From: Rhizobium sp. 16-488-2b
GTDB lineage: Bacteria; Pseudomonadota; Alphaproteobacteria; Rhizobiales; Rhizobiaceae
Reading direction: 5' to 3'
DNA: 64,000 nt
NCBI RefSeq assembly: GCF_017741815.1
Contig: NZ_JAGHMF010000034.1
Location: 496,001-560,000 of the forward strand
Under the pieces are notes generated by a model. It was not told the origin of the DNA. It saw nothing but the letters and a program-made list of their open reading frames with translations, and searched no databases. Position numbers and translations under genes: made by a program. Below, one piece after another: positions 17,841 to 27,539 of this stretch; the first letter of the stretch is position 1; each line of letters opens with the position of its first letter.

Positions 17841-18563
17841 TCAGCAGAAATAATCGGGGTAGCGCGTGCGCAGCTCCGCCACATCGGGGATGACGGCGCT
17901 CAGATGATGCGTCATTGCGGCGCGCGCGGCCTCCACATCATGCGCGGCGATCGCGTCGCGGATGATCGCGTGCTCGCCGACCACATTCTCCATGCGGCCG
18001 AGCACCGGTAGCGTCAGCCGTCGAGCGCGGTCTATCTGGACCTTGACGGATTTCAGGATACCCCAGATGCCTGGATAGCCGGCAATCTGCGCGATCGCCT
18101 CGTGAAAGGCCTCATCCTCTTCGTGAAAGCCCGAGGTGTCGCCCAGAATGGAGAGCGCCCGCTGGCGCGTGATGATGGCGTCGAGGCGGGACAGATCAGC
18201 CGCCGAGGCGATCTCCGTTGCGCGCTCGACCGTCGTTCCCTCCAGTGCCTTGCGCACCACGACGGCCTCGGGGATCGCCGATACCGGTACACGCGACACG
18301 ACGGTGCCCGACTGCGGATAGATGTCGACCAATCCGCCTTCCGACAGCCGGAGAAGAGCCTCGCGAACGGGCGTCCGGCTGACCGCGAAATCCTCGGCGA
18401 TGCGCTTTTCCTGCAGCGCCATGCCGGGCGGCATCTTCAGCGAGACGATGTCGTTGTAGAGCCGCTCGAAAATGGCGTCCGCCGTCGTCACGCGCCGCAG
18501 CTTTGCCGGCCGCTCGGCCTGCGCCGAGAGTTCGGGAATGGCGGTGGCAGCGGCTGGATGCAT
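17841..18563 (-). CDS. GntR-family regulator, FCD subfamily, linked to uxuA
   Basis: A 240-residue regulator with a winged helix-turn-helix at about 30-90 (MALQEKRIAEDFAVSRTPVREALLRLSEGG) and a C-terminal FCD domain (EEDEAFHEAIAQ, then HDVEAARAAMTHHL). The frame continues upstream to 18704, but ATG 18563 gives the usual domain arrangement. It is transcribed with uxuA and diverges from the ABC importer. A perfect ATACTAGTAT palindrome is 30 bases upstream. It probably controls both units in response to a hexuronate or KDG-like intermediate. Confidence 0.88.
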   Translation of the reverse strand: MHPAAATAIPELSAQAERPAKLRRVTTADAIFERLYNDIVSLKMPPGMALQEKRIAEDFAVSRTPVREALLRLSEGGLVDIYPQSGTVVSRVPVSAIPEAVVVRKALEGTTVERATEIASAADLSRLDAIITRQRALSILGDTSGFHEEDEAFHEAIAQIAGYPGIWGILKSVKVQIDRARRLTLPVLGRMENVVGEHAIIRDAIAAHDVEAARAAMTHHLSAVIPDVAELRTRYPDYFC

Positions 18564-18592
18564 GTAGGGCCCTAACGTTGACTTGAATGTGC

Positions 18593-18602
18593 ATACTAGT
18601 AT
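18593..18602. promoter_or_regulatory. Operator-like palindrome ATACTAGTAT
   Basis: A perfect 10-base palindrome in the 212-base divergent gap between gntR-uxuA and the ABC importer, 30 bases from the gntR start. Size and position fit a FCD-type GntR operator controlling both directions. Confidence 0.5.
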
Positions 18603-18775
18603 ATCAATTCTACATTGCTGCCAAGATACACCGCGGAGGAACGGTGTTTCTGGCAAGAAATTCAGGAGGTTCCAAACAAAGCCGGCCAGAAAATCCGACC
18701 GCATAAATGGATCAGGATACGCACGTGCACGGATTTGGTGTGCTCTGTGCGGCCAAAAGAGGAGGAGAGAACAGC

Positions 18776-19951
18776 ATGAAATTTACCCGCAGAACATTCG
18801 TCGGGACCGCAGCCAGCGCTGCCGTTGCCGCCATGCTTCCCGTCAAGGTTTGGGCGCAGGCCAAGAAGCCCGCAAGCCCCGTGACCATCACCATCGCTGA
18901 CGTCGCCGGCAACCTGGCGCTGACGCAGGGCATGTTTGAAGCCTATGCATCCGAAAAGGCCGATTGGGTTTCGAACTTCGCCTTCACCAAGGCGCCGGCC
19001 CCTGAATTTCCCGGCAAGATCAAGGCGCAGCAAGCGGCCGGGAAGGTCGATATCGACCTCGTGCTGACAGGCACGGACGCGCTCTCGGCCGGTCTTGATC
19101 AGGGCCTCTGGCTCGACCTCGCCGCGCACAAGGCGGATTTGCCCGACATCCAAAAGATCCTGCAGCCGCAGGCATTCAAGATGCAGGCGCTCGCCAAGGA
19201 TCAGGGCATCGTCATCACCTATTATCCCTCGGGCCCGCTGATCGAATACATGCCTGACAAGGTCGCCACGCCGCCGAAATCGGCGCCGGAGCTGCTGGAA
19301 TGGGCAAAGGCCAACAAGAACCGCTTCATCTACGCCCGCCCTGCCAATTCCGGCCCCGGCCGCACCTTCCTGATGGGCCTGCCCTATCTGCTCGGCGACA
19401 GCGATCCCCGCGATCCGGTCAAGGGTTGGGACAAGACCTGGGAATATCTGGCAGCACTTGGCGAACACATCGAATACTACCCGACCGGCACCGGTCAGGT
19501 GATGAAGGAGCTCGGCGAGGGGACGCGCGACATCGTCGTTTCCACCACTGGCTGGGACATCAACCCGCGTGCGCTCGGCATCGTTCCCGCCGAGGCGAAG
19601 GTGCAGAAGCTGGAAGGCTTCCATTGGGTAACGGATGCGCATTACGCCGTGATCCCCAAGGGCGTCTCCGACGAGAAGATCGCGGTGCTGATCGACGTCT
19701 TGAACTACATCCTGCAGCCGAAGCAGCAGGCGATTGCCTATGACGCCGGCTATTTCTATCCGGGCCCCGCCGTCAAGGACGTGACGATCGAGATGGCGCC
19801 GCAGGAAAGCCAGGACACGATCAAGGAGTTCGGCCGGCCTGAATATGCCGACTGGATCGCCAACAATCCGCTGGAAGTGCCGCTCGAGCCAAAGCAGCTC
19901 GTCGAGGCCTTCCGGATCTGGGACGAAAAGATCGGCTCCAAGAAGGGCTGA
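18776..19951 (+). CDS. ABC transporter substrate-binding protein (PotD/family-1 type), Tat-exported
   Basis: A 391-residue periplasmic binding protein. The signal peptide has a twin-arginine motif (TRRTFVG, residues 4-10), a hydrophobic core and a cleavage site near WAQA at 26-29. The fold resembles extracellular solute-binding proteins used with PotABC-like importers (iron, polyamine, phosphonate or sugar phosphate). ATG 18776 follows AGGAGGAG and fits the signal peptide; codons upstream to 18707 are not needed. First gene of a four-gene importer operon divergent from gntR-uxuA, so a hexuronate-derived acid is a reasonable ligand guess, with no direct proof. Confidence 0.87.
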   Translation: MKFTRRTFVGTAASAAVAAMLPVKVWAQAKKPASPVTITIADVAGNLALTQGMFEAYASEKADWVSNFAFTKAPAPEFPGKIKAQQAAGKVDIDLVLTGTDALSAGLDQGLWLDLAAHKADLPDIQKILQPQAFKMQALAKDQGIVITYYPSGPLIEYMPDKVATPPKSAPELLEWAKANKNRFIYARPANSGPGRTFLMGLPYLLGDSDPRDPVKGWDKTWEYLAALGEHIEYYPTGTGQVMKELGEGTRDIVVSTTGWDINPRALGIVPAEAKVQKLEGFHWVTDAHYAVIPKGVSDEKIAVLIDVLNYILQPKQQAIAYDAGYFYPGPAVKDVTIEMAPQESQDTIKEFGRPEYADWIANNPLEVPLEPKQLVEAFRIWDEKIGSKKG

Positions 19952-20008
19952 TCCCTGACATTGCCGGCGCCGGTTGTCATAGCCGGTGCCGGCCATTTTC
20001 GGCGTGAC

Positions 20009-21102
<1,094 letters not shown>

Positions 21103-21106
<4 letters not shown>

Positions 21107-21981
21107 GCGCGCCGTCGCTTCGAACGCGGCTGGCGGCCCGGGGCTTCGACGGCACCACCATGCTGATCCTCCCCGGCCTTGCCTTCATGATCGCGCTGTT
21201 CGTCTATCCGTTTCTCTACGGCGTCGTGGATTCGCTGACGCCGAAGGATGGCGCGTGGTATGCCAACTATGCCAAGTTCTTCAGCGATCCCTTTCAGTAC
21301 AACACCATCGGCGCGACGCTCTGGCTGGCGCTGCCGGTGACGATCATCAACCTCGCCTTCGCCGTGCCCGTCGCCTTCCGTGTCCGCCTGATGCACCGCC
21401 AGCGTTTGCTCACGACCATCCTGGTACTACCAATCACGCTCGGCACGGTTTTCGTCGCCGATGGCTTGCTGACGTTCCTCGGACCGCGCGGCTGGTTCAA
21501 CCACACGCTTCTGATGATCGGCATCATCGACAATCCGATCAAGCTGACCAACAACTACTGGGGCGTCTTCGCGTCGCTGCTCATCACCGGCTTCCCCTTC
21601 GCCTTCCTGCTGACGCTGTCTTACATCACCGGCATCGATCCGGCGATCGAGCAGGCAGCCGCCACGCTTGGGGCCGGCCCGAGGCAGCGTTTCATGCGCG
21701 TCTTCCTACCCTTGCTGGTGCCGGGGCTTGCGGTAACCTTCTGCCTTGCTTTCGTGCAGGCGTTCGCGGTGTTTCCATCCGCCGTGCTGTTGGGTGCACC
21801 GGCAGGCCCGACCCGCGTCATCTCGATTGCCGCCTATCAGGCCGCGTTCGAGCAATATGATCACTCGCTGGGCTCGGCGATCGCGCTCATCATGGGCGGC
21901 GTTGAACTGGCTGTGGTGCTCGCCGTTCTCGGCGCACGCTCATTCTTCTACCGCGGCCCCGCCGGCGGCACGAAAGGCTGA
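21103..21981 (+). CDS. ABC importer permease (PotB-like)
   Basis: A 292-residue BPD_transp_1 family permease with about six transmembrane segments. The EAA loop is EQAAATLGAGPRQRFMRVFLPLLVPG near residues 180-205. It overlaps the ATPase gene by 4 bases and is 2 bases from the second permease, so the three are translationally coupled. The pair of distinct permeases, rather than a fusion, matches polyamine/phosphonate-type importers. Confidence 0.9.
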
Positions 21982-21983
21982 CC

Positions 21984-22826
21984 ATGATCCGCGACCAAGG
22001 CCTCACCTCGAAGATTTGGCGTTTCGCCATATGGGCGCTCGCCACGCTCTTCGTCCTCAATCTGCTTGCGGTCATCGCAGCCGTCGTCGTCAACTCGTTC
22101 GCGACACGATGGCTCGGCACATGGCTGCCGGCTGGCTGGACAACGAAATGGTATTTCAGCGCCTGGAAGGAATTCCAGCTCTCCAGCGTCGTCCTCGTCA
22201 CCTTCGAGATCGTTTTCACCGTTGTCATCATTTCGGGCATTCTCGGCGTGATGACCGCCTATGCCCTGGCGCGACGCGATTTCGCCGGCAAGCGCGTGGT
22301 CATTCTGCTCTTCCTTCTCCCGCTGCTTATTCCGCCGCTGACCTACGGCATCCCGCTTGCGACGGTGCTCTATCAGCTTGGGCTGGGAGGAACCTTCTGG
22401 GGCGTCGTTCTCATCAACGTCGTGCCGTCGCTTCCCTTCGTGGTTCTGGTGATGATCCCCTTCATCGAACAGATCGACCCGCGCATCGAAGCCGCTGCCC
22501 GTGTCTTCGGCGCAGGCACCACCAGCCTGTTCCTGCGCATCCTGTTGCCGCTGCTCTTGCCCGGCATGCTGGCGGCGCTGCTGCTGGTGCTGGTTCGCAC
22601 CATCGCGATGTTCGAACTCACCTTCCTCATCGCCGGGCCGACCACGCAGACCCTCGTCGTGTCGCTCTATTATGCCGTGTTTGCCTCCGGCGTTCGGGCT
22701 GGCCAGTCGATCGATGCCATGGCGGTTGTCTATATGGTGACGACGCTGTTCTGGCTGGTGATCGCGCTGCAGTTCGTCAACCCGACGCAGATCGTCGCGA
22801 GGGCAAAGCAGCAGCCCGCGCACTAA
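21984..22826 (+). CDS. ABC importer permease (PotC-like)
   Basis: A 280-residue second permease with six predicted transmembrane helices and an EAA loop at EAAARVFGAGTTSLFLRILLPLLLPG. Last gene of the operon; a 9-bp inverted repeat spans its stop codon (22810-22837). Confidence 0.9.
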   Translation: MIRDQGLTSKIWRFAIWALATLFVLNLLAVIAAVVVNSFATRWLGTWLPAGWTTKWYFSAWKEFQLSSVVLVTFEIVFTVVIISGILGVMTAYALARRDFAGKRVVILLFLLPLLIPPLTYGIPLATVLYQLGLGGTFWGVVLINVVPSLPFVVLVMIPFIEQIDPRIEAAARVFGAGTTSLFLRILLPLLLPGMLAALLLVLVRTIAMFELTFLIAGPTTQTLVVSLYYAVFASGVRAGQSIDAMAVVYMVTTLFWLVIALQFVNPTQIVARAKQQPAH

Positions 22827-22837
22827 GCCGGGCTGCT
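22810..22837 (+). terminator. Hairpin spanning the end of the Pot-type operon
   Basis: AGCAGCCCG and CGGGCTGCT form a perfect 9-bp stem with a 10-base loop that contains the permease stop codon. No U-run follows directly, so it may be a Rho-type or stabilising element rather than a classical terminator. Confidence 0.45.
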
Positions 22838-22851
22838 CGCTGCACTAATCC

Positions 22852-22865
22852 TTCTGTTAACAGAA
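22852..22865. promoter_or_regulatory. Perfect 14-bp palindrome TTCTGTTAACAGAA
   Basis: An uninterrupted palindrome 26 bases after the ABC operon and about 90 bases upstream of the small gene at 22956. Its A/T-rich, non-GC character is unlike the local hairpins and suits a protein-binding site. A weak sigma-70-like promoter (TTGACT at 22891, AAGTAT at 22914, 17-base spacing) follows it. Confidence 0.35.
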
Positions 22866-22955
22866 AACTTATTGAGTAGGGCGGGTGTTCTTGACTATCG
22901 GCAGGTGGCTGCCAAGTATTGTGGGCGTGACGGTCATTTCTTGAGGAATTTGATC

Positions 22956-23171
22956 ATGGCGCAGTACAAAGAGACCAACCGCTTTCACTGTGAGAGCAGT
23001 TCGGGCGCGCATTACGTTGTTATCGAGCAGATCCTGACATCGCGCTTGGCGCTTGATGTCGGCGCAAGCCCGCGCACCGATTACGTTACCGACACCGGCG
23101 AGATCGCCGAGCGGCTGGATGACGATACCTTCCTTTTGCTTCTGTCGGCGGAAGTCCTGCACGTCGCTTGA
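22956..23171 (+). CDS. Small hypothetical protein (71 residues)
   Basis: A short cytoplasmic protein of mixed composition without transmembrane segment or signal. I recognise no domain. It is supported as a gene by a GAGGA ribosome site 8 bases upstream of the ATG, protein-like composition (RFHCESSSGAHYVVIEQ start, acidic TGEIAERLDDDTF segment) and an isolated position with its own promoter-like elements. The longer frame from 22872 is not needed. Neighbours are the ABC operon and recX; neither indicates a function. Confidence 0.6.
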   Translation: MAQYKETNRFHCESSSGAHYVVIEQILTSRLALDVGASPRTDYVTDTGEIAERLDDDTFLLLLSAEVLHVA

Positions 23172-23269
23172 GGCGGCTTAGACGGGAGAGTGCTGGAAAT
23201 CCCGGCCGGATGGCTTTAACTGGCTGAAACGACCTGCTCCAGGCGATTCTGGATGCGATCCGGAACGCC

Positions 23270-23821
23270 ATGGCTGACGAAGACACGCAATCCGACATAC
23301 CGACCAGCCGCATGCAGAGCTGGGCGCGCAACTCGACCATCTACCGTCTCGGACGGCAGATGATGACCGAGAAGCAGTTGGCTGACGCGATCTCGCGCAA
23401 GGCCAAACAAAAGTTCGAGGATATATCCGAAGCTCAGGTCAGGGCGCTCGCCGATCTCGCGGTCAAGTTCGGCCACGAGCAGGGCGGGTTGAACGATGTC
23501 GCCTACGCCGAGATCAGCGTGCGCTCCGGCGTGCGCAGCGGTCGATCGAAACGGATCATGGCGCAGAAGCTCGCGATCAAAGGCATCGACAGCGAGACCG
23601 CCGTCATCGCGCTCGAGGAGAGCGACGACCTCGTAGCCGCGATCAACTTCGCCCGCAAACGTGGCTTCGGCCCCTTTCGGCGCGAGGAGGCCGATGAGAA
23701 GCGCTACAACAAGGAAATGTCCGCCTTCGCCCGCAACGGCTTCGGTTTCGAATTGGGACGCTCGGTTCTCGGCATGAGCCGTGATGAAGCCGAGACGGTG
23801 CTCGACGAGCGACGGTCGTAG
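23270..23821 (+). CDS. recX: RecX family regulatory protein
   Basis: A 183-residue helical protein resembling RecX, which binds RecA filaments and modulates recombinase and coprotease activity. The segment MQSWARNSTIYRLGRQMMTEKQLADAISRKA is the typical first three-helix repeat, with the family region on to GRSVLGMSRDEAE at the C-terminus. recA is not adjacent here, as is common in alphaproteobacteria. It is convergent with the E3 gene, 38 bases away, where a short GCAGAA/TTCTGC hairpin lies. Confidence 0.8.
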   Translation: MADEDTQSDIPTSRMQSWARNSTIYRLGRQMMTEKQLADAISRKAKQKFEDISEAQVRALADLAVKFGHEQGGLNDVAYAEISVRSGVRSGRSKRIMAQKLAIKGIDSETAVIALEESDDLVAAINFARKRGFGPFRREEADEKRYNKEMSAFARNGFGFELGRSVLGMSRDEAETVLDERRS

Positions 23822-23859
23822 ACGCAGGCTGCAGAACTCGAATTTCTGCCGTGCCGGCC

Positions 23860-25257
23860 TCACATGTGCAACGCATGGCCAAGCGCTTTGAGCGCCGCTT
23901 CCTGAACAGCCTCGCTGCGCGTCGGATGAGCGTGGATCGTGCCGGCGAGATCCTCGAGGCGAACGCACATCTCGATCGCCAGCGCAAACGCCGCCGACAA
24001 TTCGGAGACGCCGCGACCGACCGCCTGCAGGCCGAGCACGAGATTGGTATCCGCCCGCGCCACGACACGCACGAAGCCATCCTCGGACTGCATGGTCATG
24101 GCCCGTCCATTGGCCGAGAACGGGAACTGGCCAACACGGATATCATAGCCCTGCGCGCGGGCTTCATCGGGCGACAAGCCGGCGCTGACGATCTCCGGGT
24201 CCGTGAAGCAGACGGCTGGAATGCAGCGCTTGTCCCAGCTCCGCGGACGGCCGGCGATGATTTCCGCCACCATCTCGCCCTGTGCCATTGCCCGGTGCGC
24301 AAGCATCGGTTCGCCGGTGAGATCACCAATGGCGTAGACCCCGCGCATCGAGGTGCGGCACCGGTCATCGATGCGCAGATATGGCCCGGCGCGATCGAGA
24401 TCTAGCTCCTCCAATCCCACGCCTGTTGTTCGTGGCCTGCGCCCGACAGTGACGAGTATCCTGTCAGCCGGCAGTTTGACCTCGCGGCCATCGGCCTGCT
24501 CGATGATCAGGCTTTCGCCGGCATCGGACAGCGCCTTTGCCTTAGCTCCGAGGTGAAGATCAATGCCGCGCTCCTTCAGCGCCTTAGCAACAGGTTTGAC
24601 AAGCTCGGCGTCGTATAGCGGCAGGATCTGGCCCGTCGCCTCGACGATTGTGACCGAAGAGCCAAGCTTGGCGAAGGCTGTGCCGAGTTCCAGGCCGATA
24701 TAGCCGGCGCCGACAACCACCAGTCTTTCCGGCACGCTCTGCAGCGCCAGCGCCTCCGTCGAGGAGATCACCCTTCCGCCGAACGGAAGCCCCGGCAGCT
24801 CGACCGGCTCGGAGCCCGTCGCGATCACGATATTCTCTGCGCGGATGAGTTGCGCGCCGGTCTCCGTCTCGACCTCCACCGTCTTTCCGTCGCGAAATCG
24901 CGCCCGGCCATGGACCTGCTTCACCCTTGCCTTCTGCAGCAAGGCTGCAACGCCACCAGTGAGGCGCCCGACAATCCCATCCTTCCAGGCGATCGTCTTG
25001 GCGAGATCGATCGCCACGCCTTCGGCACGGATACCAAGCGAGTCTCGACCGCTCGCCATCCGCCGCGCGGCATCGAATTCGTCGGCGGCATGGATGAGCG
25101 CCTTCGATGGAATGCAGCCGATATTGAGGCAAGTGCCGCCGGGCTTCTCCATCTCGACGATCACCGTGTCGATGCCCAGCTGACCCGCCCGGATGGCGCA
25201 GACGTAACCGCCGGGCCCAGCGCCGATGACCAGCAATTTGCAGATGATCTCTTTCAT
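23860..25257 (-). CDS. lpdV: Dihydrolipoyl dehydrogenase, E3 of branched-chain 2-oxoacid dehydrogenase
   Basis: A 465-residue FAD/NAD disulfide oxidoreductase that reoxidises dihydrolipoyl groups of the E2 subunit. FAD motif GAGPGGY at 12-18; redox disulfide C43/C48 in GGTCLNIGCIPSK; NAD motif GAGYIGLELG mid-protein; C-terminal active-site HAHPTRSE. Full length and all catalytic residues present. Last gene of the six-gene operon, 5 bases after E2. A dedicated E3 inside a bkd operon is typical of proteobacteria. Confidence 0.94.
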   Translation of the reverse strand: MKEIICKLLVIGAGPGGYVCAIRAGQLGIDTVIVEMEKPGGTCLNIGCIPSKALIHAADEFDAARRMASGRDSLGIRAEGVAIDLAKTIAWKDGIVGRLTGGVAALLQKARVKQVHGRARFRDGKTVEVETETGAQLIRAENIVIATGSEPVELPGLPFGGRVISSTEALALQSVPERLVVVGAGYIGLELGTAFAKLGSSVTIVEATGQILPLYDAELVKPVAKALKERGIDLHLGAKAKALSDAGESLIIEQADGREVKLPADRILVTVGRRPRTTGVGLEELDLDRAGPYLRIDDRCRTSMRGVYAIGDLTGEPMLAHRAMAQGEMVAEIIAGRPRSWDKRCIPAVCFTDPEIVSAGLSPDEARAQGYDIRVGQFPFSANGRAMTMQSEDGFVRVVARADTNLVLGLQAVGRGVSELSAAFALAIEMCVRLEDLAGTIHAHPTRSEAVQEAALKALGHALHM

Positions 25258-25262
25258 GGCCC

Positions 25263-26522
25263 TCAGCCTTCGATGAAAATCAGCGCCGGCGTTTCAAGCA
25301 GCACGCGGACGCGCTGGATGAAGGTCGCGGCATCCCAGCCGTCGATGATGCGATGGTCGAAGCTGGAGGAAAGGTTCATCATCTTGCGCGGCACGAATTG
25401 CGTCCCATCCCAGGCGGGGCGGGTGGCGATCTTGTTGACGCCGATGATCGCGACCTCCGGGTGGTTGATCACGGGTGTCGAGACGATGCCGCCCAATGCG
25501 CCCAGCGAGCTTATCGTAATGGTTGAGCCTGTCAGCTCGTCACGCGTCGCGGTTCCGTTGCGCGCCGCCTCCGCCAAGCGCGCCATTTCGCCGGCGCAGT
25601 CCCATATCGTGCGGGCCTCGGCGTGACGTACGACCGGTACCACGAGGCCGGCAGGCGTCTGTGCGGCTATGCCAATGTGAACGCCGCCGGAGCGGGTGAG
25701 GATGCCGGCATCGTCGTTGAATGTGGCGTTTATATCCGGCTGGTCGGCGACAGCCTTGACGATCGCCCGCATCAGGAAGGGAAGGATCGTCAGTTTCGGA
25801 TGCTCCGGCTTGCGGTCCCGGTTCATCGTCGCCCGCAGATCCTCCAGCGCTGTCATGTCGATTTCCTCGACATAGGTGATATGCGGGATGCGCGAGGTGG
25901 AGAGCGACATCTTTTCGGCGATCCGCCGCCGCATCCCGGTCAGTTTGACCTCTTCGGTCGTCGTATTTCTGGCGAACGGGGCAGGCGCAGCAAGCGAAGA
26001 CGCCCCGCGCGCGAGATATTGCTCGACGTCTTCGCGCAAAATGCGTCCGTCTGGACGGTTTGGCGATACCTGTCTGAGATCGACACCGCTTTCGCGGGCA
26101 AAGAGGCGCACAGAAGGCGATGCCAACGGCTTCTCCTGCGGTAGGCTTGTCGGCTGGGACAACGCTTGCTTAGCTTGCGCCGGCTGCAGCCGAGCAGGCG
26201 CTTCGCTTTCACTGGCTGCGGCGGATGGCTTATCTGTCGCCAAGGGCGCGGGCCGGGCGGGCGCCGACACTTCATCTCCGCCCGCCGTCTCTATCCTCAC
26301 CAGCGGCGCCTTTACGGCCACGGTGTCTCCCACTTCCGCGCCGAGCCAGGTCACCGTGCCGCTGACCGGTGACGGGATCTCGACCGTTGCCTTGTCGGTC
26401 ATCACGGCCGCGATCACCATGTCCTCGCGAACCGGATCGCCGGCCTTTACGTGCCACTCCACCAGCTCCGCCTCGGCCACGCCTTCACCGACATCCGGCA
26501 TCTTGATCGTGAACTCGCCCAT
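25263..26522 (-). CDS. bkdB: Branched-chain 2-oxoacid dehydrogenase E2 (dihydrolipoamide acyltransferase)
   Basis: A 419-residue core subunit of the BCKDH complex. One lipoyl domain (residues 1-80, lipoyl Lys at 44 in MTDKATVEI), an Ala/Pro-rich linker, a peripheral-subunit-binding domain (SPSVRLFARESGVDLRQV) around 135-170, then the catalytic domain ending with the acyltransferase motif FDHRIIDGW. The frame runs back to 26660 but ATG 26522 (MGEFTIKMPDVGEG) is the conserved start. It is 2 bases from the E1beta stop. Confidence 0.94.
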   Translation of the reverse strand: MGEFTIKMPDVGEGVAEAELVEWHVKAGDPVREDMVIAAVMTDKATVEIPSPVSGTVTWLGAEVGDTVAVKAPLVRIETAGGDEVSAPARPAPLATDKPSAAASESEAPARLQPAQAKQALSQPTSLPQEKPLASPSVRLFARESGVDLRQVSPNRPDGRILREDVEQYLARGASSLAAPAPFARNTTTEEVKLTGMRRRIAEKMSLSTSRIPHITYVEEIDMTALEDLRATMNRDRKPEHPKLTILPFLMRAIVKAVADQPDINATFNDDAGILTRSGGVHIGIAAQTPAGLVVPVVRHAEARTIWDCAGEMARLAEAARNGTATRDELTGSTITISSLGALGGIVSTPVINHPEVAIIGVNKIATRPAWDGTQFVPRKMMNLSSSFDHRIIDGWDAATFIQRVRVLLETPALIFIEG

Positions 26523-26524
26523 CT

Positions 26525-27538
26525 TCACGCCTCCATGACTTCGCGAAGCGCCCGTCCAACGCGCGCGGGGCCGGGGAAATAATCCCACTCCTGCGCGTGC
26601 GGATAGGGCGTATCCCAGCCCGCGACCCGCACGATCGGCGCCTCCAGATGGTAGAAGCAATGCTCCTGTATCAGCGCCACGATCTCGGCCCCGAAGCCCG
26701 ACGTCAGCGTTGCCTCATGAACCACGACGCAGCGACCGGTCTTCGATACGGATTGCACGATGGTATCGAGGTCGAGCGGCAGCAGGCTGCGCAGATCGAT
26801 CACCTCGGCATCGACACCGGTATCCTCGGCCGCCGCGAGCGCCACATGCACCATTGTTCCATAGGCAATGACCGTGACCCCGCTTCCGGCGCGCCGGATC
26901 TCCGCCTTGCCGATCGGGATCGCATAGTGGTCTTCAGGCACTTCGCCGAGCTCATGCTTTGACCATGGCGTCACCGGGCGCTCGTGGTGGCCATCGAAGG
27001 GGCCATTGTAAAGCCGCTTGGGTTCGAGAAACATCACCGGATCAGGGTCCTCAATCGCGGCGATGAGCAGTCCCTTGGCGTCATAGGGGTTGGAGGGGAC
27101 AACTACCTTGAGGCCGCAGACATGGGTGAACAGCGCCTCCGGGCTCTGGCTATGCGTCTGCCCGCCGAAGATCCCGCCGCCCGTCGGCATCCTGAGCACG
27201 ATCGGGCATGTGAAATCGCCATTCGAGCGATAGCGAATACGCGCCGCCTCCTGGGTGATTTGGTCGTAGGCCGGATACATGTAGTCCGCGAACTGGATCT
27301 CGACGCAGGGTTTCAGCCCGTAGGCCGCCATGCCGATCGCCGTGCCGACGATGCCGGATTCGCTGATCGGCGTATCGAAGCAGCGGGTCTTGCCGTATTT
27401 CGCCTGAAGCCCCTGAGTGCAACGGAACACGCCGCCGAAATAGCCGACGTCCTCGCCGAACACGACGACGTCCTCGTCGCGGGCCATCGAGATATCCATG
27501 GCGCTGCGCACCGCCTCGATCATGGTCATGCGCGCCAT
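26525..27538 (-). CDS. bkdA2: 2-oxoisovalerate dehydrogenase E1 beta
   Basis: A 337-residue E1 beta chain that, with E1 alpha, decarboxylates 2-oxo acids from Val, Leu and Ile. Transketolase-like pyrimidine-binding region from the N-terminus (DEDVVVFGEDVGYFGGVFRCTQGL), GxAxG-type AAYGLKPCVEIQFADY and a C-terminal transketolase domain. ATG 27538 is chosen because it lies 1 base from the E1alpha stop and begins the conserved MARMTMIEAV. The upstream extension to 27673 lies in E1alpha. Confidence 0.94.
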   Translation of the reverse strand: MARMTMIEAVRSAMDISMARDEDVVVFGEDVGYFGGVFRCTQGLQAKYGKTRCFDTPISESGIVGTAIGMAAYGLKPCVEIQFADYMYPAYDQITQEAARIRYRSNGDFTCPIVLRMPTGGGIFGGQTHSQSPEALFTHVCGLKVVVPSNPYDAKGLLIAAIEDPDPVMFLEPKRLYNGPFDGHHERPVTPWSKHELGEVPEDHYAIPIGKAEIRRAGSGVTVIAYGTMVHVALAAAEDTGVDAEVIDLRSLLPLDLDTIVQSVSKTGRCVVVHEATLTSGFGAEIVALIQEHCFYHLEAPIVRVAGWDTPYPHAQEWDYFPGPARVGRALREVMEA

Positions 27539-27539
27539 A

